DNA from: a virus
DNA length: 64,000 bases
Strand: one strand, 5' to 3'
IMG/VR virus record: IMGVR_UViG_3300025949_000027
Span: 1-64,000 of that record
Shown one piece after another: positions 27,695 to 35,379 of this stretch; position 1 is the first letter of the stretch, and every line of letters starts with the position of its first letter. Both the position numbers and the translations under genes were made by a program. Under the pieces are notes generated by a model. It saw only the letters and a list, made by a program, of their open reading frames with translations, was not told the origin of the DNA and made no database searches.

Positions 27695-28281
27695 TGGAAA
27701 GGTCATGGCTCAAGATGCCCCCGCGTAAGCCGCCGGACGACCCCGAGACGATCGATCTCGTGTCGTTCAACGCCAGGGCGAACCTGCTGGAGCAGAAGAC
27801 CGGAAAGGTGCCTGCGTTCGTTACCTACGTCCGCCAGAACGGTCCCAAGCTCACCTTCGACGAGTGGGGCCAGGCTCTCCCCCTGTCCCCCATGGAGCAG
27901 TCAGACCTGGACAGGTTGGTTGCCGTGCTGATGGACCCGGTGACCAGGTTCCGGGACTTGCTGACGTGCGGGCGCCTAAACGACGACGAGGTACAGGCTG
28001 TCTCCGCAGTCTATCCGGAGGTGTACGCCGCTGTCGTGAATGCGGCCGTCAAGGACATGATCGTGGCCCAGCCGCCGTTCGCGCTCTGGGCACAGTCGGT
28101 ACTTGGAATCCTGTTCCAGAAGCCCGCGACGGAGATGTACGCGAGCACCATCAACGCCACCGACGAGATCGGACGGCCAAAGGAGAACCGCGCCAGCCCT
28201 GGCCTGGCGTCTCCCCCCGACGCCATCCCAACGCCACAGGACCGCCGAGACACCGCAATTCGCCAGCAGGCGAGGAAATAG
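27694..28281 (+). CDS. hypothetical virion-associated protein
   Basis: 195 residues, the start overlapping the preceding stop (TGATG); an ATG at 27715 (M-P-P-R-K-P) is an alternative. Soluble, mixed helical composition with a Pro-rich end. Coupled to the internal protein genes; no family recognised. Confidence 0.45.
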   Translation: MERSWLKMPPRKPPDDPETIDLVSFNARANLLEQKTGKVPAFVTYVRQNGPKLTFDEWGQALPLSPMEQSDLDRLVAVLMDPVTRFRDLLTCGRLNDDEVQAVSAVYPEVYAAVVNAAVKDMIVAQPPFALWAQSVLGILFQKPATEMYASTINATDEIGRPKENRASPGLASPPDAIPTPQDRRDTAIRQQARK

Positions 28282-28290
28282 GACAGACCC

Positions 28291-28701
28291 ATGGCATTCC
28301 AGCAATCGATCCAATGGAAGAACGCCCTCAACGCCACGCTCGCATCTGGCAACACCGTTGCCCAGGTGATCATCCCATTCCAAGGCCGACACTCGTTCAG
28401 CGCCGTGGAGTCCTACAACCAGGATGCCACGCACACGCTTGTTGCGACGCTCGCGCTCGAGATCTCAAACGACTATGACCGGCGCAACCCGACGCAGGCT
28501 ACGTGGGATCCGGTAACTGACGCCGCCATCGTGGCGTGGTTGACCACAGACGCTACGGCGACACCAAAGGGCGGGAAGCCGAATGGATCCGCTGGCACGG
28601 GATCCATGGTGATTGATCCGCTGCGCGCTGCGGCTCTGCGCTGGACCGCGACATGGGTGTCTGGAACCGGAAGCTACAAGCTCGACGTCGACATGGAGTA
28701 A
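28291..28701 (+). CDS. small beta-rich hypothetical protein
   Basis: 136 residues. Thr/Ala-rich with a pattern of short beta strands and no cysteines or membrane segment. It directly precedes the glycine-rich fibre gene by 6 bp and may be a fibre connector or chaperone. Function unknown. Confidence 0.45.
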   Translation: MAFQQSIQWKNALNATLASGNTVAQVIIPFQGRHSFSAVESYNQDATHTLVATLALEISNDYDRRNPTQATWDPVTDAAIVAWLTTDATATPKGGKPNGSAGTGSMVIDPLRAAALRWTATWVSGTGSYKLDVDME

Positions 28702-28707
28702 CGGAAT

Positions 28708-29712
28708 ATGGCATCTCTGATCAAAGGACTCGGCGCGACCGCCAACGTCAGTTCGGCATCTGGGACCCTTCCCGTCGCTAACGGAGGTACCGGGAGAACA
28801 TCCGGGGCCGGGGCCGACGTCCAGACCTTCACTGCCAATGGCACGTGGATAAGGCCTACCGGAAACTACGGATCTTGTCGCGTCATCGTCACCGGATGCG
28901 GTGGCCCTGGCGGCGGCGGTCCCATCGTGGCGACGTCGACCGCGGCGAGCGGAGGAGGAGGAGGAGGAGGAGGCGGTCAGTCCGATGTGACGTTCCCGTT
29001 TTCGCTCATGCCATCGACGGCTGCCGTGGTTGTGCCAACGGCTCCCGCGGGCGGGGCCGGGGCAACGGTGAGCGGCCCGGGGGCTACCGGCGCTGGAGCA
29101 GCTGCGGTGACGTTCGACAACCCGGCGTCGCTGACCTACGTGCAGGCGTACTCGGGCGGTGCCGGATTCGGCGGCCTGGCGAGCAGCGGGGCCGGCGGCG
29201 GTGGCGGAGCCGGGATCGGTGGCAATGGCGGCAACTCATCGGGCGGCGCTGGAACCGCAGGATCGTTCGGCGGCGGCGCGGGTGGTGCTGGCGGAGCTGG
29301 AGCGAACGCTTCAATCTACGGCGGGGGCGCTGGCGGAGGTGGAACTGGCGGAGCAGGCGGTGCGGGCAACGCCGGAGGCGTCGGGAACTTCGGGTGTGGC
29401 GGCGGCGGCAGCGGTGGTGGCATCACGTCTGCTAACGCGGTAGGAAGCGGCGCCGCAGGCGGCATGGCGGCGGGCTCACGTGGTACCGCTTCGGCCGGAT
29501 CGGCCAACAGCGCGACCGCCCTCGGTGATGGAACGATGTCAGGCGGGGGTGGCGGAGGCGGCGGCGGAAAGACGACTACGTCCGGCGGTGACGGCGCGAA
29601 TGGCCAGTTTCCAGGAGGCGGCGCGGGCGGCGGGGGCGCTACTCAGACCGGAACGCGCGGCGGTAACGGAGGCACGGGCGGCGGCGGTCAGGTGACAGTC
29701 ATCTGTGATTGA
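28708..29712 (+). CDS. glycine-rich tail fibre protein (ends at a UGA that may be leaky)
   Basis: 334 residues. A short N-terminus with L-P-V-A-N-G-G-T-G-R-T (a common fibre phrase) is followed by F-T-A-N-G-T-W-I-R-P and a glycine-rich domain with long Gly runs, ending G-Q-V-T-V-I-C-D. This parallels the fibre at 15995. The UGA at 29710-29712 is followed by C, and the same frame then stays open for 284 more codons encoding a glycosidase, so the gene may make both a short fibre and a longer fibre-enzyme fusion. Confidence 0.7.
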   Translation: MASLIKGLGATANVSSASGTLPVANGGTGRTSGAGADVQTFTANGTWIRPTGNYGSCRVIVTGCGGPGGGGPIVATSTAASGGGGGGGGGQSDVTFPFSLMPSTAAVVVPTAPAGGAGATVSGPGATGAGAAAVTFDNPASLTYVQAYSGGAGFGGLASSGAGGGGGAGIGGNGGNSSGGAGTAGSFGGGAGGAGGAGANASIYGGGAGGGGTGGAGGAGNAGGVGNFGCGGGGSGGGITSANAVGSGAAGGMAAGSRGTASAGSANSATALGDGTMSGGGGGGGGGKTTTSGGDGANGQFPGGGAGGGGATQTGTRGGNGGTGGGGQVTVICD

Positions 29713-30567
29713 CTGGCGATAACTGCTTCACCCCAAACACCAAAACTAGGCGTCTTCGCCGGTAACTCCACGTCTGCTGTCCAGCAGTTCGAGACGTGGC
29801 TGGGAAGGAACGTTGACGGTATCCTTGGGTTCACTGGCCAGACCGACTGGGCTGATTTCGAAGGGTCGATCCCGTTCGCGATCAACATCTGGAAGGGCCT
29901 GGACCGACCGGTGTTCTGGACGATACCTCTGATCGTCACGGGTGCCACGCTAGACGACGCAGCGGCCGGCCTCTTCGATGGCCACTACCTCGTAGCGGCT
30001 ACGGCGTTGGCCGCGTTTCGTCCGCAGGACGCGCAAATCTACATCCGCACCGGCTGGGAACTCAACGGCAACTGGTTCCCATGGGCTGCACAAGGACACG
30101 AGGCCGCGTACATCGCAGCCTTCCGCCGGTTCGTGTCGGTCTTCCGATCGGTGTCAAACCGCTTCGTATTCGAGTGGAACGTCAACTGTGGTGGATCCTG
30201 GGACCCCTCGACCGCATACCCGGGGGACGACGTCGTCGACATCATCGGCATGGACGTCTACTGGCAGACGGCTTTCGACGGTACTGACCCGATCGTAGCT
30301 TGGAAGAACAAGGTCACCGGTAGCTGGGGGCTCGGCTGGCATCAGACCTTCGCCGCGCAACGAGGCAAGCCTACGGCCTACCCCGAGTGGGGGATCCAAT
30401 CCGATCTAGCCGCGCCGTACATCGACCTAGCCCGGCAATGGTTCGCGGCCCACCACGTGAAGTACCAGACCTACTGGAATTCGGCTTCTAGCTTCAACGG
30501 TACGCTGTCCAATGAGCAGTACCCGACGGCGGGAACCATGTACAAGAGCCTGTTCCGTATGCGGTGA
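29713..30567 (+). CDS. GH26-type glycoside hydrolase domain, in frame with the fibre
   Basis: 284 residues in the frame of the preceding fibre, separated only by its UGA. It starts L-A-I-T and soon shows L-G-V-F-A-G-N. The GH26-like catalytic features are present: R-T-G-W-E-L-N-G-N-W-F-P-W (putative acid/base Glu at residue 116) and A-Y-P-E-W-G (putative nucleophile Glu at residue 225). The only ATG/GTG/TTG before the core is the GTG at 29911, which would delete the first strands of the barrel, so translation needs UGA readthrough or initiation at the CTG at 29713. Probable target: a beta-linked host surface polysaccharide. Confidence 0.65.
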   Translation: MAITASPQTPKLGVFAGNSTSAVQQFETWLGRNVDGILGFTGQTDWADFEGSIPFAINIWKGLDRPVFWTIPLIVTGATLDDAAAGLFDGHYLVAATALAAFRPQDAQIYIRTGWELNGNWFPWAAQGHEAAYIAAFRRFVSVFRSVSNRFVFEWNVNCGGSWDPSTAYPGDDVVDIIGMDVYWQTAFDGTDPIVAWKNKVTGSWGLGWHQTFAAQRGKPTAYPEWGIQSDLAAPYIDLARQWFAAHHVKYQTYWNSASSFNGTLSNEQYPTAGTMYKSLFRMR

Positions 30568-30581
30568 CCGGACCGGTCGCC
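30563..30581. other. hairpin between convergent genes
   Basis: GGTGACCGG (30563-30571) and CCGGTCGCC (30573-30581) form a near-perfect stem (one G-U type pair) over the stop of the glycosidase and the end of the minus-strand gene. No T run. Similar in placement to the hairpin at 21452. Confidence 0.4.
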
Positions 30582-30709
30582 TATTGCATGGCGCCGGGAC
30601 CTGACGGTCCCCTGCGTTCTAGGTAGTCGGCCATTTCGGATAGGTCATCTTCCGAGAAGTTCTCGTCGTTCCCCGCGATGGGATGCTGTGTGTCGGTGTC
30701 GGTCTGCAT
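30581..30709 (-). CDS. small acidic minus-strand protein
   Basis: 42 residues, start ATG at 30709, preceded on the minus strand by GAGGGGAGAGC, a strong Shine-Dalgarno. Highly acidic, with a helical segment E-D-D-L-S-E-M-A-D-Y-L-E-R-R and a Gly/Pro-rich tail. It converges on the glycosidase gene. Short acidic helical proteins of this sort are often anti-host or regulatory, but no function is shown. Confidence 0.5.
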   Translation of the reverse strand: MQTDTDTQHPIAGNDENFSEDDLSEMADYLERRGPSGPGAMQ

Positions 30710-30796
30710 GGTTGCTCTCCCCTCGGGCGACATGCCCAGTACCATAGTCAGGGCGGATTAAAGAGCGTTTCCGCCTGGTTTGCGGCCGGTAAGTCG

Positions 30797-30899
30797 TTGA
30801 CACTATTTCCGGAACATGCTCAAATTCAGGTGAGCCAAGCGGTCCAGGCCCAAGCGTTCAACATGGCCAAGCTCGAACGTCTGTTCGTGCGAGGTCGTC
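30797..30899 (+). promoter_or_regulatory. late promoter and structured leader, copy 4 (lysis/sigma operon)
   Basis: TTGACA (30797-30802), 17-bp spacer, TCAAAT (30820-30825) preceded by TGC. CCAAGCG boxes at 30835-30841 and 30850-30856 (15 nt apart). Hairpin: GGCC (30865-30868) with GGTC (30893-30896) and GAAC (30875-30878) with GTTC (30883-30886). GAGG (30891-30894), the likely Shine-Dalgarno for the ATG at 30900, is in the stem. Over the leader it is nearly identical to copy 3. Confidence 0.7.
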
Positions 30900-31334
30900 A
30901 TGTTTTCAGGACGCTCTGTTTCTTCGGTCCGTAGTCTGATCGCTTGCGCCGCGCTGGTCGCGGTTGTCGTTTGCGGGACTTCCTGTGCCACCACTGGCAC
31001 CCCCGGCCCGGCCGCCTCCGTTCCCGCCCAGATTGCCGCCGACTGCGGGGCGCCCGTCCTGCGAGACGAGGCCACGCATCTGGTCGACGACGTCGCGTCT
31101 GCCCTGGAGACGTCGACCGACTGGCAGGCCGCGCTGAAGGCCCTCGGGAACACGCAATACGACCGCCTGAAGGCCGACACCTGGCCGGCCATCAAGTGCG
31201 CCGTGGGCGAAGTCCTGGGGCGGACCGACGCGCAGCTCGCGGCCCGCTCAATGATGGACGAGGACGCGGCGAAGCTGACCCAGCGGCGGCACGACCGGGC
31301 GGCGCAGTGGCTGTCGGAGCACCCCGCGCCGTGA
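30900..31334 (+). CDS. lipoprotein, first gene of the lysis-region transcript
   Basis: 144 residues. A signal with hydrophobic core (about 12-25) ends in G-T-S-C, a plausible lipobox (Cys about 29). The mature part is helical, with two further cysteines and a basic C-terminus. It could be an outer spanin-like or envelope protein given the lysis genes that follow, but it is longer than usual o-spanins and not proline-rich enough to be sure. Confidence 0.55.
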   Translation: MFSGRSVSSVRSLIACAALVAVVVCGTSCATTGTPGPAASVPAQIAADCGAPVLRDEATHLVDDVASALETSTDWQAALKALGNTQYDRLKADTWPAIKCAVGEVLGRTDAQLAARSMMDEDAAKLTQRRHDRAAQWLSEHPAP

Positions 31335-31630
31335 GACTGATCGATCTGCGCCCGAAGTGGGCGATCGACGCCGATATCGTCGTCGGCGGCCAGAGCGTCC
31401 ACAATGAGCACCGCGAGGGGATGGCGGTCTCGTTCGACTGTCCTCACTGCCGGACCACCCGCCTGTGCGTGTTTTTCAAGAACCCGATCGACGGCGGGCT
31501 GCCATCGGATGACGGGCTGCTGTGGCAGCGAACCGGCGAGACGTTCGAGACGCTGTCGCTTTCACCGTCGGTTGACGTGAGCGCGCACGGACACTGGCAC
31601 GGGTTCATCAGCAACGGCGAGGCCACCTGA
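31331..31630 (+). CDS. DUF6527-like small zinc protein
   Basis: 99 residues from the GTG at 31331 (GTGA overlap). F-D-C-P-H-C in the middle and a C-terminal H-W-H-G-F-I-S-N-G-E match the layout of small phage proteins annotated DUF6527, thought to bind zinc. Function unknown. Confidence 0.55.
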   Translation: MRLIDLRPKWAIDADIVVGGQSVHNEHREGMAVSFDCPHCRTTRLCVFFKNPIDGGLPSDDGLLWQRTGETFETLSLSPSVDVSAHGHWHGFISNGEAT

Positions 31631-32316
31631 TGGCCGTCGTCGCCGTCATCAACCGGTCGAAACTCGACGACGCCGATGTCGCCTTCTTCGCGGCCGGCGT
31701 CGATGCCCAGTTGCGCGAGGATTTCATCCCCGCGTGGCATGGGCTGACCTACACGCCGGTCACGTTCTTCTCCTCGACGGCAAACCTCCCCGTGGCGTCG
31801 GGCATCGCCCGCCTGCTCATCATCCAGGACACGATCGACCAGGAGGGCGCCGCCGGGTACCACGACTTCGTTGGCGTCCCCCGGTCGATCATCCTGGCCA
31901 ACGGCCAGCAGACCTCCGTGACCATGAGCCACGAGGCGTGCGAGATGACGGCGGACCCCAACGCGGACAAGTGGGTGCCGCTCGGCGACGGCAGGGAGAC
32001 CGCCCTGGAGGTGTGCGATCCGGTCGAGATCGACACCTACGCGAAGTTGGTGACGGTCATGGGCGCCGAACGGTACGTCGTGGTCTCGAACTTTGTTCTG
32101 CCGTCGTGGTTCCAGCCGACCGGCCGCGGCCCCTTCGACCAGATGGGAACCGTCTCCCAGGCGCTGGAGTCGTCCCCCGGTGGCTACCAAATCATCTTGG
32201 CGCCCGATGGCTCCGTCTCTGACGTCTGGGGCAGCCAGGAAGCCAAGGCCGCCCGCCGGGGGACGAAGGTTGCCAACGCTACGAGCCGGTCCTTCCGGCG
32301 TGGACTGCGGGCCTGA
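31630..32316 (+). CDS. metalloprotease-like protein with SHExxE motif
   Basis: 228 residues, TGATG-coupled to the upstream gene. The central motif S-H-E-A-C-E-M-T-A-D-P, followed by E-V-C-D-P-V-E and S-N-F-V-L-P-S-W-F, is familiar from uncharacterised phage proteins in which the H-E pair and later acidic residues could bind metal. Not a canonical HExxH. It lies in the lysis region and has no signal peptide. Confidence 0.5.
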   Translation: MAVVAVINRSKLDDADVAFFAAGVDAQLREDFIPAWHGLTYTPVTFFSSTANLPVASGIARLLIIQDTIDQEGAAGYHDFVGVPRSIILANGQQTSVTMSHEACEMTADPNADKWVPLGDGRETALEVCDPVEIDTYAKLVTVMGAERYVVVSNFVLPSWFQPTGRGPFDQMGTVSQALESSPGGYQIILAPDGSVSDVWGSQEAKAARRGTKVANATSRSFRRGLRA

Positions 32317-32333
32317 ACAACGAAAGGACTGTG

Positions 32334-32618
32334 ATGACACCTCCGTTTCACCTGACCACCAAGGCGCTGACGATCCTGGCCCTCTGCATGGCAGTCGCCA
32401 TGTGGTTTTTCAAGGCAGCCAAGGGGCTCCACATGCCGTTCGGGATGACCACCGACGACGTGCTGACGGGCCTCGGGAATCTCGGGATCTTGCTGGGCAT
32501 CAACGGCGCTGGCCTGCTTCCAGGGCAAACCCTGCTGAAGAACGCCGACGCCGTCCGCGAGCAGATCGCCGTGCAGGCCACTCAAATCGCCGACGACAAG
32601 GAAGCGGTCAAGCCGTAA
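32334..32618 (+). CDS. holin-like membrane protein
   Basis: 94 residues from the ATG at 32334 (AAAGGA upstream; GTG at 32331 also possible). One clear membrane helix (about residues 9-27) and a second weaker hydrophobic stretch (about 45-65, G-L-G-N-L-G-I-L-L-G), then a charged C-terminal tail. Size, topology and location before other lysis genes suggest a holin. Confidence 0.5.
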   Translation: MTPPFHLTTKALTILALCMAVAMWFFKAAKGLHMPFGMTTDDVLTGLGNLGILLGINGAGLLPGQTLLKNADAVREQIAVQATQIADDKEAVKP

Positions 32619-32622
32619 CCCC

Positions 32623-33039
32623 ATGCGCCCGTCCGACCGCTCACGGCCGTTCCGATCGATTCCCGCCGTCGTCGAAGACGATGAGCCGGGAGTCCCGGAC
32701 CTGCGCGCGAAAAATCCCCTTCGCCGGCCGCTGACGAAGACGGTCAAGGAAGTCGCGACCCTGATCGGGGCCCTCGTTGCGATCGGCGGGTACGCGCTCG
32801 GCGGCGGCCGGTGGCTCCTCAAGCAGGCGGACATCGCGAAGAAGGCCGACATAGCGGCAGCCAACGCGCCGATCGTCGAATCGATCAAGACGTCCGACAG
32901 GCAGCGGGCGAAGGACAAGGCCGAGATCAAGGCAGAGCTCAAGGCCGCACAGGACGAGCGCCATGCCCTGGCGACGTCCGTCCAGGACATCAAGCGCGCG
33001 CTCCGCAAGATGCGTCCCGCCCAGAAGGATCTCCCGTGA
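32623..33039 (+). CDS. inner-membrane coiled-coil protein (spanin-like candidate)
   Basis: 138 residues: basic N-terminus, one membrane helix (about 44-65), then a long charged coiled coil to the end. This is the architecture of i-spanins, which span the periplasm at lysis, though the cytoplasmic N-terminus is longer than usual. No nested lipoprotein frame was found to pair with it; the lipoprotein at 30900 could be its partner. Confidence 0.5.
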   Translation: MRPSDRSRPFRSIPAVVEDDEPGVPDLRAKNPLRRPLTKTVKEVATLIGALVAIGGYALGGGRWLLKQADIAKKADIAAANAPIVESIKTSDRQRAKDKAEIKAELKAAQDERHALATSVQDIKRALRKMRPAQKDLP

Positions 33040-33098
33040 CAGTAACCCAACCACATAGCCCGTGCCCATCGAGGACCGCCGGGCGGAAACGATGAGGA

Positions 33099-33476
33099 AT
33101 GACGGATGAGAAACTGGACAAGCGCGCGAACGGGAGCGGGGGGGGCTGGTCCGGGGGTGGCGGTTCCCGCCGTTCGTCAGTACGCCGTGGCTACCGGGAG
33201 ACGGAGCGGGTCCTTGAAGGAATCAGAGACCATTTCTCGGCTTTCTTCGATGCTCTCTACTTCTCACGCGGGGCTTCTGGCGTTCGTGGAGCGACTGCGC
33301 GCCGAGAACTCGCCGCCCGGCTAGACGAGTCGTTCTCGATGCTGCCCCACATCACCGGTCTGCTTCGTGTCGAGGCCGTCGACATGGAGCGCGAGGCCCG
33401 AGATGAAGCTGAACGCGAGGCGGCCGAGGTGGCCAAGGCAGAGACGAAGGCGAAGGAAGAGAACGCAGGCAAGTGA
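33099..33476 (+). CDS. charged hypothetical protein
   Basis: 125 residues. Gly/Ser/Arg-rich start, helical middle, and a Glu/Ala/Lys coiled tail. The stop overlaps the next gene (GTGA), which supports this frame at its 3' end. A second, overlapping frame (33106-33324) has the better-spaced Shine-Dalgarno, so the start of this gene is uncertain. Confidence 0.45.
   Translation: MTDEKLDKRANGSGGGWSGGGGSRRSSVRRGYRETERVLEGIRDHFSAFFDALYFSRGASGVRGATARRELAARLDESFSMLPHITGLLRVEAVDMEREARDEAEREAAEVAKAETKAKEENAGK
33106..33324 (+). CDS. overlapping alternative small gene
   Basis: 72 residues in a different frame inside the previous gene. GAGGA lies about 7 nt before its ATG. The C-terminal half (I-S-R-L-S-S-M-L, G-L-L-A-F-V-E-R-L-R-A-E) reads like a natural helical protein. 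Either this is a true nested gene or the longer frame alone is real; codon statistics would decide. Confidence 0.35.
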   Translation: MRNWTSARTGAGGAGPGVAVPAVRQYAVATGRRSGSLKESETISRLSSMLSTSHAGLLAFVERLRAENSPPG

Positions 33477-33793
33477 CAGAGCAAGACGACGCGACGGAGA
33501 ACGCCGTCGAGATGGAATTCACGGAGGAGAAGACCCCCGCCGTTGGCCGTCGCTGCGCCGACTGCGGAGACCTGTTCCGTGTCTACGCCGACGATAAGGC
33601 GCCCCCTGGTTCCTATGCCGAGGCATGGCAGGTGCCCGTGATCTGCAAGGGGACCGCGGACCCATCGCTATGGCGCTGGTGCCAGGTGACCGGCGACCTG
33701 ACCATGCCGGGGCGGATGCTAGTCCGGTACTTCCCCGACCGACGGAAGGGCGACCGACGGACGCCGCCGCCTATCCCGGAGGCCGCCAAGTGA
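33473..33793 (+). CDS. small zinc-ribbon-like protein
   Basis: 106 residues, GTG start overlapping the previous stop. Contains C-A-D-C in the first third and later single cysteines (I-C-K-G, R-W-C-Q), consistent with a zinc site. Acidic N-terminus, basic C-terminus. Function unknown. Confidence 0.5.
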   Translation: MTEQDDATENAVEMEFTEEKTPAVGRRCADCGDLFRVYADDKAPPGSYAEAWQVPVICKGTADPSLWRWCQVTGDLTMPGRMLVRYFPDRRKGDRRTPPPIPEAAK

Positions 33794-34113
33794 GCGACGC
33801 TGAGACGATCCAACAGATCGCCGACGACGCACTGACCGTAGCGGAGCACCTGGGGTTCGCTTGCCCGCCGCTGATCTTGAGTGCCGCAGTCGCGAAGGTT
33901 GCGGTTGACATCGGGTTCGCGATCTTCCTTCGGTTGGCCGCCAAGTCCATCGTCGCGCAACGGGCGGCGCAGGTGGCAGGAGTGGCCGCGGCCGAGTCTC
34001 AAGCCGTCACGTCGGCCATGGCCCGGCTGCGCGCTCCGCTCCCGCGCATCTGCACGCCGTGCGCGATGGCGTTGGCTGACCATCTCGCCGCTACCGGGGA
34101 GGCCAAGCCATGA
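33790..34113 (+). CDS. small Ala-rich hypothetical protein
   Basis: 107 residues from the GTG at 33790 (GTGA overlap). Mostly helical, with a mildly hydrophobic central segment (about 35-60) and a C-terminal C-T-P-C pair. No family recognised; coupled within the lysis-region operon. Confidence 0.45.
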   Translation: MSDAETIQQIADDALTVAEHLGFACPPLILSAAVAKVAVDIGFAIFLRLAAKSIVAQRAAQVAGVAAAESQAVTSAMARLRAPLPRICTPCAMALADHLAATGEAKP

Positions 34114-34193
34114 GGCCGGTCGACATCATCTTCCTCGTCACGCTCGTCTACCTGATCGTGCGGGACAGCCACCCGCCCGGCGGTGTCGGATGA
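34110..34193 (+). CDS. 27-residue single-pass membrane peptide
   Basis: ATG at 34110 overlaps the previous stop (ATGA), and its own stop overlaps the next ATG at 34190. M-R-P-V-D then a hydrophobic helix ([12 protein letters not shown]) and a short polar tail. The overlaps on both sides make it a credible gene; tiny membrane peptides in lysis regions can be holin partners. Confidence 0.5.
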   Translation: MRPVDIIFLVTLVYLIVRDSHPPGGVG

Positions 34194-34885
34194 GCCGCGG
34201 ACTCATCGCCTTCAACGCCGCTCGACACGCCAACCGCTCGGACCCCACCATGACCACCGAAGAAGCCACCAAGTATGCCCACCTGAACGACGGACGCCGC
34301 CGCAAGGTTCCCAACTGCGGGACGTGCGGGGAGAAGGGCCACCGCTCGACGAGCCGCAAGCATCACCCGGCGGTCCATGTGGTTCCCGACGTCGTCCCGT
34401 GCCTGGAGACGGTGCGCAACCAGAAGGCCGACGATGGCGCCGCGTTCCACCGACAGAGCCGGACGATCTGGGGCGACCGTCCGCTGTCGAAGAAGGAAAA
34501 GCGCGCGGCGGCGCTGGTGGTTGTCGACGATGACGAGAGGCCGAAGACGCGCGGTGACTGCAAGGATGGGCCGCGGCCATGTGCCTACGTGTCTTGTTCG
34601 CATCACCTGTACTTGGACGTGACGGACGACGGCTCGCTGAAGCTGAACCACCCGCATCTCGAACCGTGGGAGTTGCGCGAGACGTGCGCCCTTGACGTGG
34701 CGGACCGGGGCCCGATCACCCTCGAAGAGACCGGCGCCAACTTGGGCCTAACGCGTGAGCGCGTCCGCCAGATCGAGGAGCGCAGCCTTCGCAAGTTGCG
34801 CCACCATACGCCGCGCGAAGCGGCGGAAGACATGCACGACCCCGGATCTTCCGGGCCGCCGAGTCAAGCAGGAACGATCTGGTGA
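34190..34885 (+). CDS. zinc-binding protein with sigma-70 region 4
   Basis: 231 residues. Residues 43-51 are a knuckle-like C-x2-C-G-x2-G-H. Residues 124-139 hold a Cys cluster ([12 protein letters not shown]) followed by Y-L-D-V. Residues 175-204 are a region 4.2 helix-turn-helix (T-L-E-E-x-[20 protein letters not shown]). It lacks region 2, so it cannot act as a complete sigma factor. Stand-alone region 4 proteins of this layout are, to my recollection, found in Myxococcota-type genomes. It may bind the -35 element or modify host polymerase. Confidence 0.65.
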   Translation: MSRGLIAFNAARHANRSDPTMTTEEATKYAHLNDGRRRKVPNCGTCGEKGHRSTSRKHHPAVHVVPDVVPCLETVRNQKADDGAAFHRQSRTIWGDRPLSKKEKRAAALVVVDDDERPKTRGDCKDGPRPCAYVSCSHHLYLDVTDDGSLKLNHPHLEPWELRETCALDVADRGPITLEETGANLGLTRERVRQIEERSLRKLRHHTPREAAEDMHDPGSSGPPSQAGTIW

Positions 34886-34895
34886 AGGAGACAAC

Positions 34896-35375
34896 GTGAA
34901 CGAACTAGCAGCGAAAGCAATCGAACTGGCTCTGACTCAGGTCGGAGTGCGCGAGCATGGGCGGAACCGGGGACCGGAGATCGACGGGTACTGCCGCGAC
35001 ATCGGCCACGACGCGACCAAGGCGGATCCGTGGTGCGCGATCTTCGTGTCCGCCATGGTCAAGCGGTCCGCCGACGCGCTCGGCGTTCCCGTGCCGATCC
35101 ACCTGACGGCCGGCGTCTGGACGCTCGACGAGAAGGCCCCCCCGTACATGCGGACGCTTCACCCGGTAGCCGGGTCGATCTTCATCGTCGGTGGCCACCG
35201 TCACACGGGGTTTGTCACAGCAGTCGACGCGGACGGTACGATCCACACGTGCGAGGGCAACACGAACCCTGGCGGGTCAGCAGAGGGCGACGGCGTCTAC
35301 GCGCGCACCCGGCGGCGCTCCGAACTCATGGGGTTCATCGACCTGTCAGCGGAGGCGGCGCCACTCGCGGCGTGA
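34896..35375 (+). CDS. endolysin, CHAP/NlpC-type
   Basis: 159 residues from the GTG at 34896 (AAGGAG upstream). It has the usual phage CHAP-like layout: A-I-E-L-A-L-T-Q-V-G-V-R-E, G-x-N-R-G-P-E-I-D-x-Y, the catalytic Cys in P-W-C-A-I-F-V, the His in H-R-H-T-G-F-V, and C-E-G-N-T-N near the end. It cleaves peptidoglycan to release progeny. No signal peptide, so it depends on a holin. Confidence 0.75.
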   Translation: MNELAAKAIELALTQVGVREHGRNRGPEIDGYCRDIGHDATKADPWCAIFVSAMVKRSADALGVPVPIHLTAGVWTLDEKAPPYMRTLHPVAGSIFIVGGHRHTGFVTAVDADGTIHTCEGNTNPGGSAEGDGVYARTRRRSELMGFIDLSAEAAPLAA

Positions 35376-35379
35376 CCCA

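Noticed and set aside
28708-30567. UGA recoded as tryptophan across the genome (code 4)
   Set aside because: UGA is the normal stop of most genes here, as shown by dozens of ATGA/GTGA overlaps, so general recoding is excluded.
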